Shown piece by piece: positions 1 to 8,663 of a stretch of 64,000 bases of DNA. Every line of letters begins with the position of its first letter. Position 1 is the stretch's first letter. The position numbers and the translations under genes were made by a program. Under the pieces are notes generated by a model. That model saw nothing but the letters and a program-made list of their open reading frames with translations. It was not told the origin of the DNA and did not search any database. The stretch comes from Blautia sp. Marseille-P3087 (GTDB taxonomy: Bacteria > Bacillota > Clostridia > Lachnospirales > Lachnospiraceae): the NCBI RefSeq assembly GCF_900120195.1, contig NZ_LT635539.1, positions 3,233,097-3,297,096 on the forward strand, read 5' to 3'.

Positions 1-1
1 A

Positions 2-706
2 AAATTCATACAGAAAGGGCAGGTTCAGGTGAACGGTGTACCGGCGAAGAAACCGGAGATTAAAGTCGATCCGGAGAATGATGTGGTTGTGCTTTCAGGG
101 GAAACGGTGTGTGCGGCACCGGAATTTGTCTATTATCTTCTGAACAAACCGGCCGGCTGCGTCAGTGCGACGGAGGACCGTAACGATCGGACAGTTATGG
201 AATATGTTCCATCTGACCGCAAAGGGCTGTTTCCTGTAGGACGTCTGGACAAAGATACAGAAGGCTTACTTCTTATTACAGATGACGGGATGCTAGCACA
301 TGAGCTTCTTGCACCGGGAAAACATGTGGATAAAACATATTTTGTCCGCGTGGAGGGAAAGCTTACGGTGGAAAACATCGAGAAACTGGAGAATGGTGTG
401 GATATCGGAGAAGAGAAACTGACCATGCCAGCCAGAGCGGAGATCGTCGGTGGAAGCTGGGAAGGGGCCGGTGATTTGCAACCAGGTCGTGTGCGCATAG
501 AAAATCTGCCGGAAGTGTATACAGAATTGCATCTGACAATTCACGAAGGCAAGTTTCATCAGGTCAAGAGGATGATGGCAGCAGTCGGAAAACCAGTCAT
601 CTACCTCAAGAGAATCTCCATGGGTCCGCTTACCCTCCCCGACAATCTCAAGAAGGGTGAGTGCCGTCCTCTGACTGAGAAAGAACTTTTACGGTTGAAG
701 GGATAG
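2..706 (+). CDS. RsuA/RluB-family rRNA pseudouridine synthase (5' end outside window)
   Basis: This enzyme isomerises a specific uridine of ribosomal RNA to pseudouridine. The catalytic motif GRLDKDTEGLLL, with its essential aspartate, is visible about a third of the way in. The C-terminal part has the family pattern around EGKFHQVKRMMAAVGKPV. The reading frame is open to the left edge. The residues KGQVQVNGVPAKKP at the edge are the end of an S4 RNA-binding domain, so the GTG at position 29 is internal and the true start lies upstream of the window. RsuA, RluB and RluE members cannot be told apart here. Confidence 0.9.
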   Translation, partial: KFIQKGQVQVNGVPAKKPEIKVDPENDVVVLSGETVCAAPEFVYYLLNKPAGCVSATEDRNDRTVMEYVPSDRKGLFPVGRLDKDTEGLLLITDDGMLAHELLAPGKHVDKTYFVRVEGKLTVENIEKLENGVDIGEEKLTMPARAEIVGGSWEGAGDLQPGRVRIENLPEVYTELHLTIHEGKFHQVKRMMAAVGKPVIYLKRISMGPLTLPDNLKKGECRPLTEKELLRLKG

Positions 707-987
707 CGTTATCGCCACTAAATATGTTTGCTGTGTTTTTAATTGCATTTTGCCGGTATCAGTATGATGTAGTTACAGTATTGTCGTAGCAGACATTTAC
801 AGAGCGCCTTTAGGTACTGACGAAATACAGCTGTTACGGAGACCCATTCTTGAAGGTTGTCCTGAAAGAATGCATGGTCGGAGTTACCGATTAGTTCGTC
901 AGACCGTTGCTCTGGTCTGCGAGGCAATATGTGAACGGCATCGTGCGTGAACATGGTAAAATCCAGCAAAAATATACCGAAAACTGC
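707..987. other. Intergenic stretch without a supportable gene
   Basis: Together with the rpsB promoter and leader this gap is 463 bases long. Short open frames exist on both strands (739-969 minus, 907-1125 plus), but none has a ribosome binding site or a recognisable protein. The plus-strand frames are broken by several stops. The segment may be decayed coding DNA, but no parent family was recognised. Confidence 0.4.
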
Positions 988-1027
988 GAAAACCCTCTTT
1001 ACACGGAGGGTTTTCCTATGCTATACT
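988..1027 (+). promoter_or_regulatory. rpsB promoter with a perfect inverted repeat around the -35 box
   Basis: The -35 TTTACA (998-1003) and -10 TATACT (1022-1027) are 18 bases apart. GAAAACCCTC (988-997) and GAGGGTTTTC (1006-1015) form a perfect 10-bp inverted repeat whose 8-base loop holds the -35 box. The hairpin resembles a transcription terminator for upstream readthrough. The same site could instead be an operator. Confidence 0.65.
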
Positions 1028-1040
1028 CTAGAAGTTGCAA

Positions 1041-1140
1041 TGTGCGCACTGACGCACAAATAAAAAGTCACGTACAGAGATTCCGATGGATGGTGCCCTT
1101 ACGGTGTGAGGTTGGGTCCGGATAGAAAATGATCTGTACG
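1041..1140 (+). promoter_or_regulatory. Structured 5' leader of rpsB (candidate ribosomal-protein autoregulatory element)
   Basis: A first hairpin pairs TGTGCG (1041-1046) with CGCACA (1053-1058). A second element is closed by a perfect 8-bp stem, CGTACAGA (1071-1078) with TCTGTACG (1133-1140). Inside it, CCTTAC and GTGAGG (about 1098-1111) form a small hairpin and TCCG pairs with CGGA. The element ends 16 bases before the rpsB Shine-Dalgarno AAAGGAG. Leaders bound by their own ribosomal protein are well known for other operons; the match to S2 is inferred from position. Confidence 0.6.
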
Positions 1141-1169
1141 GAAGAATTTAACCAAAAAGGAGAACAAAC

Positions 1170-1898
1170 ATGAGCGTTATTTCAATGAAACAGCTTTTGG
1201 AAGCAGGTGTTCATTTCGGACATCAGACAAGAAGATGGAACCCTAAAATGGCTCCGTACATCTACACAGAAAGAAACGGTATCTACATCATCGACCTTCA
1301 GCAGTCTGTAGGTATGGTAGACGATGCTTACAATGCAGTAGCTGATATCGTAGCTAACGGCGGAAACATTCTTTTCGTTGGAACTAAGAAACAGGCTCAG
1401 GATGCTATCAAAGCAGAAGCAGAGCGTTGCGGACAGTTCTATGTAAACGAAAGATGGCTTGGTGGTATGCTTACAAACTTCAAGACAATCCAGAGCCGTA
1501 TTGCAAGACTGAAACAGATCGAAGCTATGGAAGCTGACGGAACTTTCGAAGTACTTCCAAAGAAAGAAGTTATTGAATTAAGAAAAGAACTTGCTAAACT
1601 GCAGAAAAACCTTGGCGGTATCAAAGAGATGAAACGTCTTCCGGACGCAATCTTCATCGTTGATCCTAAGAAAGAAAGAATCTGCGTTCAGGAAGCTCAT
1701 ACATTAGGTATTCCGCTTATCGGTATCTGCGATACTAACTGTGATCCGGAAGAACTGGATTATGTAATCCCGGGTAACGATGATGCTATCCGTGCCGTAA
1801 AACTGATCGTTTCAAAAATGGCAGACGCTGTTATCGAAGCAAATCAGGGAACAACAGAAGCTGAAGAAGCAGAAGTTGAAGAAGCTACAGAGGAATAA
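1170..1898 (+). CDS. rpsB: 30S ribosomal protein S2
   Basis: S2 is a component of the small ribosomal subunit and assembles late, with S1. The 242-residue product has the canonical opening [20 protein letters not shown] and the S2 signatures [14 protein letters not shown] and [20 protein letters not shown]. It ends in an acidic tail rich in Glu and Ala. The ATG follows AAAGGAG (1156-1162) at normal spacing. It is followed by tsf after 30 bases, the usual rpsB-tsf pair. Expression is probably set by the strong promoter and leader described upstream. Confidence 0.98.
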   Translation: MSVISMKQLLEAGVHFGHQTRRWNPKMAPYIYTERNGIYIIDLQQSVGMVDDAYNAVADIVANGGNILFVGTKKQAQDAIKAEAERCGQFYVNERWLGGMLTNFKTIQSRIARLKQIEAMEADGTFEVLPKKEVIELRKELAKLQKNLGGIKEMKRLPDAIFIVDPKKERICVQEAHTLGIPLIGICDTNCDPEELDYVIPGNDDAIRAVKLIVSKMADAVIEANQGTTEAEEAEVEEATEE

Positions 1899-1928
1899 TT
1901 AATTTAATAATTCCAGGAGGAAAATACA

Positions 1929-2870
1929 ATGGCTATTACAGCAGCTCAGGTAAAAGAATTAAGAGAAATGACCGGTGCCGGAATGATGGACTGTAAGAAA
2001 GCTCTTACAGCTACAGATGGCGATATGGACAAAGCAGTAGAATTCCTGCGTGAAAAAGGTCTTGCTACAGCTCAGAAAAAAGCAAGCCGTGTTGCAGCAG
2101 AAGGTCTTTGCAAGACTCTTGTTGCTGATGATGAGAAGAACGCAGTTGTTGTAGAAGTTAACTCTGAGACAGACTTCGTTGCTAAGAATGAAAAATTCCA
2201 GAGCTATGTTGCAGATGTTGCAGCACAGGCACTTACAACTTCCGCAGCTGACATCGATGCTTTCCTTGCAGAGCCATGGGCGCTTGATACAACCAAGACT
2301 GTAAACGAAGCTCTTGCAGCTCAGATCGCAGTTATCGGTGAGAACATGCACATCAGAAGATTTGCTCAGGTGAAAGAAGAAAACGGATTCGTTGCTTCTT
2401 ACACACATATGGGTGGAAAAATCGGCGTTCTTGTAGACGTTGAAACAGATGTTGTTAACGATGCAGTGAAAGAAATGGCTAGAAACGTAGCAATGCAGAT
2501 TGCAGCTCTGAAACCGCAGTACACAAGCGACAGCGAAGTAAGTGCTGAATATATCGAGCATGAAAAAGAAATCCTTCTTGCTCAGATCCAGAACGATCCG
2601 AAAGAATCCCAGAAACCGGAGAAGGTTATCCAGGGTATGATCACTGGACGTATCAAGAAAGAACTCAAAGAGATCTGCCTTCTTGACCAGGTATACGTTA
2701 AAGCAGAAGACGGAAAACAGACTGTTGCTAAATACGTAGAAGAAGTTGCTAAAGTAAACGGCGCTAAGATCACAATCAAAGGTTTCGTTCGTTTCGAAAC
2801 TGGCGAAGGTATCGAAAAACGTCAGGATGACTTTGCAGCAGAAGTTGCAGCTCAGGTTGCAGGTAAATAA
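1929..2870 (+). CDS. tsf: Translation elongation factor Ts
   Basis: EF-Ts exchanges GDP for GTP on EF-Tu. The 313-residue protein begins with a UBA-like domain carrying TGAGMMDCKKAL (residues 15-26). It has the invariant EF-Tu-contacting TDFV motif at residues 81-84. The length matches the family. The start is preceded by AGGAGG (about 1915-1920). It is co-transcribed with rpsB and is followed by a terminator. Confidence 0.98.
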   Translation: MAITAAQVKELREMTGAGMMDCKKALTATDGDMDKAVEFLREKGLATAQKKASRVAAEGLCKTLVADDEKNAVVVEVNSETDFVAKNEKFQSYVADVAAQALTTSAADIDAFLAEPWALDTTKTVNEALAAQIAVIGENMHIRRFAQVKEENGFVASYTHMGGKIGVLVDVETDVVNDAVKEMARNVAMQIAALKPQYTSDSEVSAEYIEHEKEILLAQIQNDPKESQKPEKVIQGMITGRIKKELKEICLLDQVYVKAEDGKQTVAKYVEEVAKVNGAKITIKGFVRFETGEGIEKRQDDFAAEVAAQVAGK

Positions 2871-2907
2871 TCTGTAAAGCTCAGATTTATCTTTTTGTTT
2901 AACTATT

Positions 2908-2971
2908 AAAGGCCCGTAAAGTCTTATGAACACTCTGTTTCAGAGCAGATATAAGCTTTTGGGTCTTTTTT
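2908..2971 (+). terminator. Terminator after rpsB-tsf
   Basis: AAAGGCCC (2908-2915) pairs with GGGTCTTT (2961-2968, one G-U), with further pairing of the intervening arms and an inner CTCTG/CAGAG hairpin. A run of T follows. Confidence 0.7.
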
Positions 2972-3071
2972 ATGTACTGGAAACAAAAACAAGCAGACAA
3001 AATATCTTGTGATTTTGTTTGCGTTGATACATAATATATTTAAGACGGCTGATTTAGGGGAGAAGAAAAAG

Positions 3072-4001
3072 ATGAAAGTTCTGGAAATAATATCACCGGT
3101 ACTGGTGATGATCATTCTTGGTATTTTATGCCGGAAATGGAAAGTGCTGAACAAGAACGGCATCGACAACATGAAAGCACTGGTTACAAACATCATGCTT
3201 CCGGTGGCAATTTTTCATGCACTGGCAACATCGGATTATGGAGCAGAAACGGCAAAGCTAGTCGGGATCATGTTCATCATGTTGGTTGTATCTTTTGGCA
3301 TCGGATTCCTTATGAAGCCGCTTATGACAGAAAATTACCGTAAGTATCTGCCATTTATGGTCAGTGTGTATGAGGGCGGCTCGATGGCATATCCTCTGTA
3401 CACAAGTCTCTGCGGACAGGAGAACCTGTCACAGATTGCAGTTCTTGATATTGCGGGACTGCTTTTTGGATTCAGTATTTATATGGGAATGCTTGGCCAG
3501 ACTGAGAACGGCGAGAAGATCAATGTAAAGAATCTTGCAGTAAGCGCAGTAAAAACACCGGCATTTATCGCAAGTGTTTTGGGAATCATTGCGGGATTGA
3601 CAGGCGTGATCAAACTTCTGCTTGCAAGTCCGGCAGGCGGGATTTATACAAGCGTCGAGAGTATTCTGACTACAGCTTTGACAGCAATCATTCTGATCGT
3701 AGTAGGTTTCAGCATGGAACTGACACCGGAACTTTTTAGACCGTGTGTTCGGACAATCGTGATGCGTATTGTGCTGCAGGCAGTTATGATCGTGTGTGTC
3801 CTTCTGGCGGTACATAGTTTTATCGGAAGTAATAAATTACTGGATCTGGCAGTGATCACCTATATGTCCGCACCGGCTACGTTTAGTATGCAGACTTTCC
3901 TTAAGCGTGAAGACGGAAGCGCATATGTATCTACGACAAATTCACTGTATTGTATTGTGTCGGTCGTGGTGTATATGATCCTTGCGTTTTTTACATATTA
4001 A
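3072..4001 (+). CDS. AEC-family (auxin efflux carrier type) permease
   Basis: This is a predicted inner-membrane transporter of 309 residues with about ten hydrophobic segments, typical of the AEC family. Bacterial members export or import small organic acids such as malate, but the substrate cannot be read from sequence. The family pattern is seen in the N-terminal IILGILCRKW and in VTNIMLPVAIFHAL. The ATG at 3072 is chosen because GGGGAGAAG lies just upstream; an in-frame extension to 3009 has no binding site. The gene is monocistronic. Confidence 0.85.
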   Translation: MKVLEIISPVLVMIILGILCRKWKVLNKNGIDNMKALVTNIMLPVAIFHALATSDYGAETAKLVGIMFIMLVVSFGIGFLMKPLMTENYRKYLPFMVSVYEGGSMAYPLYTSLCGQENLSQIAVLDIAGLLFGFSIYMGMLGQTENGEKINVKNLAVSAVKTPAFIASVLGIIAGLTGVIKLLLASPAGGIYTSVESILTTALTAIILIVVGFSMELTPELFRPCVRTIVMRIVLQAVMIVCVLLAVHSFIGSNKLLDLAVITYMSAPATFSMQTFLKREDGSAYVSTTNSLYCIVSVVVYMILAFFTY

Positions 4002-4018
4002 AATAGAGAATAATTATA

Positions 4019-4059
4019 AACAAGTGCCATACGGAGCAGAAAACCGTATGGCACTTGTT
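4019..4059. repeat. 16-bp perfect inverted repeat after the AEC permease
   Basis: AACAAGTGCCATACGG (4019-4034) and its complement (4044-4059) are separated by nine bases. The stem is strong, but no T-run follows on either strand beyond two bases, so its role as an intrinsic terminator is uncertain. Confidence 0.6.
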
Positions 4060-4079
4060 AGATGTATTGTATATAGTGA

Positions 4080-4208
4080 AAAAATGAGCTGAATATTACC
4101 GGCGAATGGAAGAAACTGCAATACCGAACTCAGGCAGAATGGGTCATGCCGGAAACATTTGACGAAACACTCAGCTACATATATAGACAGTATCGGATCA
4201 TGTTCATC
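4080..4208 (+). pseudogene. Possible 3' remnant of an unidentified gene
   Basis: A frame of about 43 codons from 4080 ends with the residues MFID and a stop at 4206-4208. Its composition looks coding (NITGEWKKLQYRTQAEW and so on), but it has no credible start or ribosome binding site. It could be the tail of a deleted gene. No family was recognised. Confidence 0.25.
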
Positions 4209-4281
4209 GATTGACAACAAAAGCAGGGCTTGCTACACTGAAATCATACTGGCAAAATTGCAGAAATCAGAGGAAGATACA

Positions 4282-4785
4282 ATGAATTATAAAAGTATAA
4301 AAATATCAGAAGATGCGAGAACCGCAAAGCAGTCGGTGATCACAGGAGATGTGACAATTGGGCGGGACAGCTGTGTCCTTCATTTTGCTGTGATCCGTGG
4401 GGATGAAGCTCCGGTTGTGATTGGGGAGGAGTCAAACATTCAGGAGAACTGTACAGTTCATGTGAGCCGTAACATGCCGGTTTGTATCGGAAATAATGTT
4501 ACAGTGGGACATAATGCAGTGATTCATGGCTGTACGATTGGGGACAGAACGCTGATTGGAATGGGGGCAGTGATACTTGACGGTGCAAAGATTGGAAATG
4601 ACTGTATTATAGGAGCAGGAAGTCTTGTGACGAAGAATACTGTGATACCGGACGGTTCCCTTGTGATGGGAAGTCCTGCAAAGATCAAACGAAACCTTAC
4701 CTGGGAAGAAAAACTTGGAATCCTTGAGAACAGCAAAGAATATGTTTCCGTGTCCAGAGAGATGCAGGAGCAGGGAGTGTTATAA
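4282..4785 (+). CDS. Gamma-class carbonic anhydrase-like protein (YrdA/PaaY family)
   Basis: This 167-residue left-handed beta-helix protein is built of hexapeptide repeats. The three metal-ligand histidines of the family are present at about residues 60, 77 and 82, in TVHVS and GHNAVIHGC. Family members bind Zn or Fe; some are carbonic anhydrases, while others hydrolyse thioesters or have no proven activity. The ATG at 4282 is preceded by AGAGGAAG. The frame is open upstream to 4159, but without a binding site or homologous sequence. Confidence 0.88.
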   Translation: MNYKSIKISEDARTAKQSVITGDVTIGRDSCVLHFAVIRGDEAPVVIGEESNIQENCTVHVSRNMPVCIGNNVTVGHNAVIHGCTIGDRTLIGMGAVILDGAKIGNDCIIGAGSLVTKNTVIPDGSLVMGSPAKIKRNLTWEEKLGILENSKEYVSVSREMQEQGVL

Positions 4786-4844
4786 GTTGCTGCGAACAGA
4801 GTGGACAGTAACTATTATAATTTACAGAGAGCGAGGTTAAATAT

Positions 4845-5333
4845 ATGTCCTGTACAATAAGAAAAGCTACACAGCGGGATCTTCCGAGAATCCGGGAAAT
4901 CTACGAGATAGCAAGACAGTTTATGAGAAAAAATGGCAACCATTCACAGTGGGGGAAAGGTGACGAACCGGAAGCTCTGATTGAGGAAGATATCTGTCAG
5001 GGAAATTTGTATGTACTGGAGGAAGCGGACATTCATGCAGTATTCGCCTTTATTATAGGAGAAGATCCGACCTATCTGGAGATAGAAGAAGGAAACTGGA
5101 AGTCAGAGGAACCTTATGCTGCCGTGCATCGTGTAGCCAGCGACGGAACAGTGCAGGGTGTTCTTGGTCATGTCATGGATTACTGCAGCGCACAAGTGCC
5201 GCATATTCGGATCGATACACATACGGACAACAAAGTAATGCAGCACGTATTGGAAAAATACGGTTTTGTAAGCTGCGGCATCGTACATGTCCCGGATGGA
5301 AGCCCGCGTATTGCATACGAACTGCTCCCATAA
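4845..5333 (+). CDS. GNAT-family N-acetyltransferase
   Basis: The 162-residue protein begins SCTIRKATQRDLPRIREIYE, the usual first strand and helix of the GNAT fold. It ends with the typical NKVMQHVLEKYGFVSCGIV segment (helix alpha-4 and strands 6-7), which shapes the acetyl-CoA and acceptor site. The acceptor is unknown. The gene follows the carbonic-anhydrase-like gene by about 60 bases, with GAGCGAGG upstream of the ATG. Confidence 0.85.
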   Translation: MSCTIRKATQRDLPRIREIYEIARQFMRKNGNHSQWGKGDEPEALIEEDICQGNLYVLEEADIHAVFAFIIGEDPTYLEIEEGNWKSEEPYAAVHRVASDGTVQGVLGHVMDYCSAQVPHIRIDTHTDNKVMQHVLEKYGFVSCGIVHVPDGSPRIAYELLP

Positions 5334-5442
5334 TATGTTCTTTGATAAAAACTTGTATTATCCTGCGGAAAGGAACATAATGTCAAAGTCGGCATGACCG
5401 CCGGTAAAGTTTGGAAATGAATTATGGGGGAGTTGAGTGAAA

Positions 5443-6792
5443 ATGGAACAGCAACAGCATATGTTTTCTAATCGCCTGATTTGCAGTCTTCTGATTCCGG
5501 TCGTGCTGGAACAGCTGCTTAATTCCATCATGGGAACTGCGGATACCATGATGGTAAGTAATGTCGGTTCGGCGGCAATCTCAGCGGTATCACTGGTTGA
5601 CTCAATCAACGTGCTTGTCATTCAGGCATTTTCCGCACTGGCTGCAGGCGGTGCGATCGTCTGTGCACAGTACATAGGACAGAAAAACAAAGAAAAAGCA
5701 AACGAATCTGCAAGACAGGTGTTGTTTATCATAACAGCTATTTCGGTAGCGGTAAGTCTGATCTGTCTTGTTTTCCAGAAACCACTCCTGAGGCTGATTT
5801 TCGGCTCGGTAGAACCGGCGGTCATGAGTGCTTCGGAAACATATTTCTTCTATACAGCTCTGTCGTTCCCGTTCATCGCAGCTTATGATTCAGCAGCTTC
5901 TATTTTCAGGGCACAGGATAATACAAAAGGACCGATGATCATTTCGATGATTTCCAATGTCATGAATATTGCAGGAAATGCAGTGATGATCTGGGTATTT
6001 CATATGGGAGTCGCAGGTGCGGCACTTTCTACATTGATTTCCCGTATTTTTTGTGCAGTTGTCGTTATAATCCAGCTTCGAAAAGAAAGAGAAGGTCAGG
6101 AGATTGTTGTACGTGATTATTTCAAAATCCGTCCGGACTGGAGTATGATCAGACGTATCCTTGGGCTGGGCATTCCATCAGGTGTCGAAAACAGTATGTT
6201 TCAGCTTGGTAAACTTGCAATCCAGTCTACAGTTTCTACGCTGGGGACAGCGGCGATCGCAGCACAGGCAATGACAAATATTCTGGAGAATTTAAATGGT
6301 ATCGCGGCAATCGGTGTCGGAGTTGGTCTGATGACGATCGTCGGCCAGTGCCTTGGTGCCGGAAGAAAAGACGAAGCAGTCTATTACATAAAAAAACTCT
6401 GCGTGATCGCAGAAGTTATTATCATCATAAGCTGTCTTGGCGTATTTGCACTGACAAAACCAATCACAATCCTTGGTGGTATGGAAAAAGAAAGTGCAGA
6501 TATGTGTTTTCATATGGTGATGTGGATCACAATTGTAAAGCCGCTTGTCTGGATCATGGCATTCATACCTGGATATGGACTTCGAGCTGCCGGTGATGTG
6601 AAATTTTCCATGATCGTTTCCTGCTGTACGATGTGGGCGTGTAGATTCTGTCTCTGTGTATTTCTGATCAGAGTTATGGGATTCGGACCGATGGGTGTCT
6701 GGATCGGTATGTTTGCAGACTGGACACTTCGTGGAATTATTTTTACATGGAGATTTCACAGCCGGAAATGGTTGCAGCATAAAGTCATCTAA
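5443..6792 (+). CDS. MATE-family multidrug/cation exporter
   Basis: This polytopic membrane protein of about 449 residues has twelve predicted transmembrane segments in two homologous halves. The halves are visible as IPVVLEQLLNSIMGTADTMM near the start and ILGLGIPSGVENSMFQLGKL in the middle. MATE proteins exchange drugs or metabolites for Na+ or H+. ATG 5443 is preferred over GTG 5437 because GGGGGAG (5426-5432) is better spaced from it. A second MATE gene lies at 50015. Confidence 0.9.
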   Translation: MEQQQHMFSNRLICSLLIPVVLEQLLNSIMGTADTMMVSNVGSAAISAVSLVDSINVLVIQAFSALAAGGAIVCAQYIGQKNKEKANESARQVLFIITAISVAVSLICLVFQKPLLRLIFGSVEPAVMSASETYFFYTALSFPFIAAYDSAASIFRAQDNTKGPMIISMISNVMNIAGNAVMIWVFHMGVAGAALSTLISRIFCAVVVIIQLRKEREGQEIVVRDYFKIRPDWSMIRRILGLGIPSGVENSMFQLGKLAIQSTVSTLGTAAIAAQAMTNILENLNGIAAIGVGVGLMTIVGQCLGAGRKDEAVYYIKKLCVIAEVIIIISCLGVFALTKPITILGGMEKESADMCFHMVMWITIVKPLVWIMAFIPGYGLRAAGDVKFSMIVSCCTMWACRFCLCVFLIRVMGFGPMGVWIGMFADWTLRGIIFTWRFHSRKWLQHKVI

Positions 6793-6870
6793 ATATACAT
6801 TTTCTATTCACGTATTTTGTGGTAAAATAGAGAGAAACTGAATAGTTATACATAGAAAGGAATTATTATT

Positions 6871-7353
6871 ATGGAAAAGGGAACAATTTTTAAATTTCAT
6901 AATGACCTTGATACAGACCAGATCATTGCATCCCAGTATCTGCTTCTGCCGAACCTGGATGAAATGAAAGGTCATGCATTTGAATCATTAGATCCTGATT
7001 TTGCAAAAAAAGTAAAACCTGGAGATTTCGTAGTAGGCGGAGAAAACTTCGGCTGTGGTTCGTCCAGAGAGCAGGCACCGGGCGTCCTTAAAGCACTTGG
7101 TGTACAGGCTGTCATTGCAAAATCTTTTGCAAGAATTTTCTTCAGAAATGCAATCAATATCGGACTTCCGGCAATTGTCTGTAAAGATCTTCCGGACAAT
7201 GTAGCAACCGGAGATACCATGGAACTCCATATGTCTGATGGAACAGCAGTTGCAAACGGCAAGACTTATACCTGTACAAAACTCCCGGAATATATGCAGG
7301 GAATTCTGAATCAGGGCGGTCTGATCGCTTCACTGAACAAGGAGGAGAAATAA
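6871..7353 (+). CDS. Isopropylmalate isomerase-type hydro-lyase, small subunit (copy 1)
   Basis: This is the swivelling domain of a two-subunit aconitase-superfamily enzyme, 160 residues, of the short archaeal/clostridial type. It has the substrate-binding GENFGCGSSREQAP and KSFARIFFRNAINIG signatures. The specificity loop reads YLLL. Homoaconitases usually have an Arg after YL here, so isopropylmalate or a related methylmalate is more likely. The matching large subunit starts two bases after its stop, so the two are translationally linked. Confidence 0.88.
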   Translation: MEKGTIFKFHNDLDTDQIIASQYLLLPNLDEMKGHAFESLDPDFAKKVKPGDFVVGGENFGCGSSREQAPGVLKALGVQAVIAKSFARIFFRNAINIGLPAIVCKDLPDNVATGDTMELHMSDGTAVANGKTYTCTKLPEYMQGILNQGGLIASLNKEEK

Positions 7354-7355
7354 CC

Positions 7356-8606
7356 ATGGGAATGACAATCGCAGAAAAAATCATTGCAGCAGCAGCCGGA
7401 GTAGAGAGCGTAAAGCCGGGCGATATCCATACCGTACAGCTTGACCGCCTGATGAGTAACGACGGAACGACACATCTGACTGTTGATATGTATAACAATA
7501 AATTGAAAAATCCGCATATTGCAGATACAAAGAAACTTGTATTTATCGTAGACCATAACGTACCGTCTGATTGCCCGAAGACTGCAGCGTCTCAGAAAAA
7601 AATGAGAGATTTTGCAAAAGCAAACAACATTGATTTCTGGGAAGGTAAAGGCGTATGTCATCAGGTCATGATTGAAAATTATGTGCGTCCGGGCGAACTG
7701 ATTTTTGGCGCAGACAGCCATACATGTTCCTACGGTGCACTCGGTGCATTTGGTACCGGCGTGGGATGCACAGATTTCCTTTACGGAATGGTAACAGGTA
7801 CTTCATGGGTACTTGTTCCGGAATCCGTAAAATTCAATCTGACAGGGGAACTTCCGGAAGGTGTGACCGCACGTGACCTGATCCTTACGATCATCGGCGA
7901 AGTCGGGGCAAACGGATGTAACTATCAGGTAATGGAATTTACCGGAGAAGGTGCAAAGACATTGAGTATCAGTGACCGTATGACACTTTGCAACATGGCA
8001 GTAGAAGCCGGTGCAAAGACCGGTATCTTCGAAGCTGATGAGAAAGCAATGAAATATCTGAAAGAGCATGGACGTGAGCCAAAAGCTGTATTCCACAGCG
8101 ATCAGGATGCGAAATATGTAAGAGAATATAGATTTGACCTCAGTAAAGTCCGTCCGGTAGTTGCCAGACCGGATTTTGTAGACAATGTTGTTCCGGCAGA
8201 AGAAACATGTGGCATCGAGATAAACGAAGCATTCCTTGGTTCCTGCAACAATGGACGTATCGAAGATCTGCGTGTAGGGGCTGAGATCATCAAAGGAAAG
8301 AAAGTATCAGATAAAGTACGTTTCCTTGTTGTTCCGGCAAGTCAGACCATTTACCGTCAGGCATTAAAAGAAGGACTGATTGACATCTTTATGGAAGCCG
8401 GTGCAATCGTTATGAACCCGAACTGCAGTGTATGCTGGGGAAGCTGTCAGGGAGTGATCGGAGAAAACGAAGTTCTGATCAGTACCGGAACACGTAACTT
8501 CAAGGGACGTGCAGGACATCCGAGCTCCAAAGTATATCTCGGATCAGCAGCAACCGTTACAGCTTCGGCAATCGCAGGAAAGATCGCGCTGCCGTCTGAA
8601 ATTTGA
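7356..8606 (+). CDS. Isopropylmalate isomerase-type hydro-lyase, large subunit (copy 1)
   Basis: This is the 416-residue catalytic subunit that holds the [4Fe-4S] cluster for dehydration and rehydration of a 2-hydroxy acid. The cluster cysteines are Cys297 in GSCNNGRIEDL and Cys357/Cys360 in NCSVCWGSC. The first motif normally reads SCTN; here it is SCNN. The active-site GADSHTCSYGALGAFGTG motif is intact. The enzyme could be isopropylmalate dehydratase (leucine synthesis) or could act on citramalate or dimethylmalate. No leuA or leuB is nearby. Confidence 0.87.
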   Translation: MGMTIAEKIIAAAAGVESVKPGDIHTVQLDRLMSNDGTTHLTVDMYNNKLKNPHIADTKKLVFIVDHNVPSDCPKTAASQKKMRDFAKANNIDFWEGKGVCHQVMIENYVRPGELIFGADSHTCSYGALGAFGTGVGCTDFLYGMVTGTSWVLVPESVKFNLTGELPEGVTARDLILTIIGEVGANGCNYQVMEFTGEGAKTLSISDRMTLCNMAVEAGAKTGIFEADEKAMKYLKEHGREPKAVFHSDQDAKYVREYRFDLSKVRPVVARPDFVDNVVPAEETCGIEINEAFLGSCNNGRIEDLRVGAEIIKGKKVSDKVRFLVVPASQTIYRQALKEGLIDIFMEAGAIVMNPNCSVCWGSCQGVIGENEVLISTGTRNFKGRAGHPSSKVYLGSAATVTASAIAGKIALPSEI

Positions 8607-8663
8607 GAAATATAAAGGCAGAATACAAACAACGAATACATATTCAGTGAGGGAACATAGATT

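Noticed and set aside
29..706. GTG at 29 as the start of the pseudouridine synthase
   Set aside because: The same frame is open to the left edge and encodes the end of the S4 domain, so the gene is truncated by the window.
739..1125. Two short frames in the gap before rpsB (739-969 minus, 907-1125 plus)
   Set aside because: No ribosome binding site and no recognisable product. The plus one runs through the rpsB promoter and leader.
1959..2933. Long open frame of 324 codons on the minus strand, opposite tsf
   Set aside because: It mirrors the codon pattern of tsf, is very Cys/Phe-rich, has no ribosome site and no family match. The same holds for the long antisense frames opposite pyrF, purD, htpG, the serine hydrolase and glnS (34274-34957).
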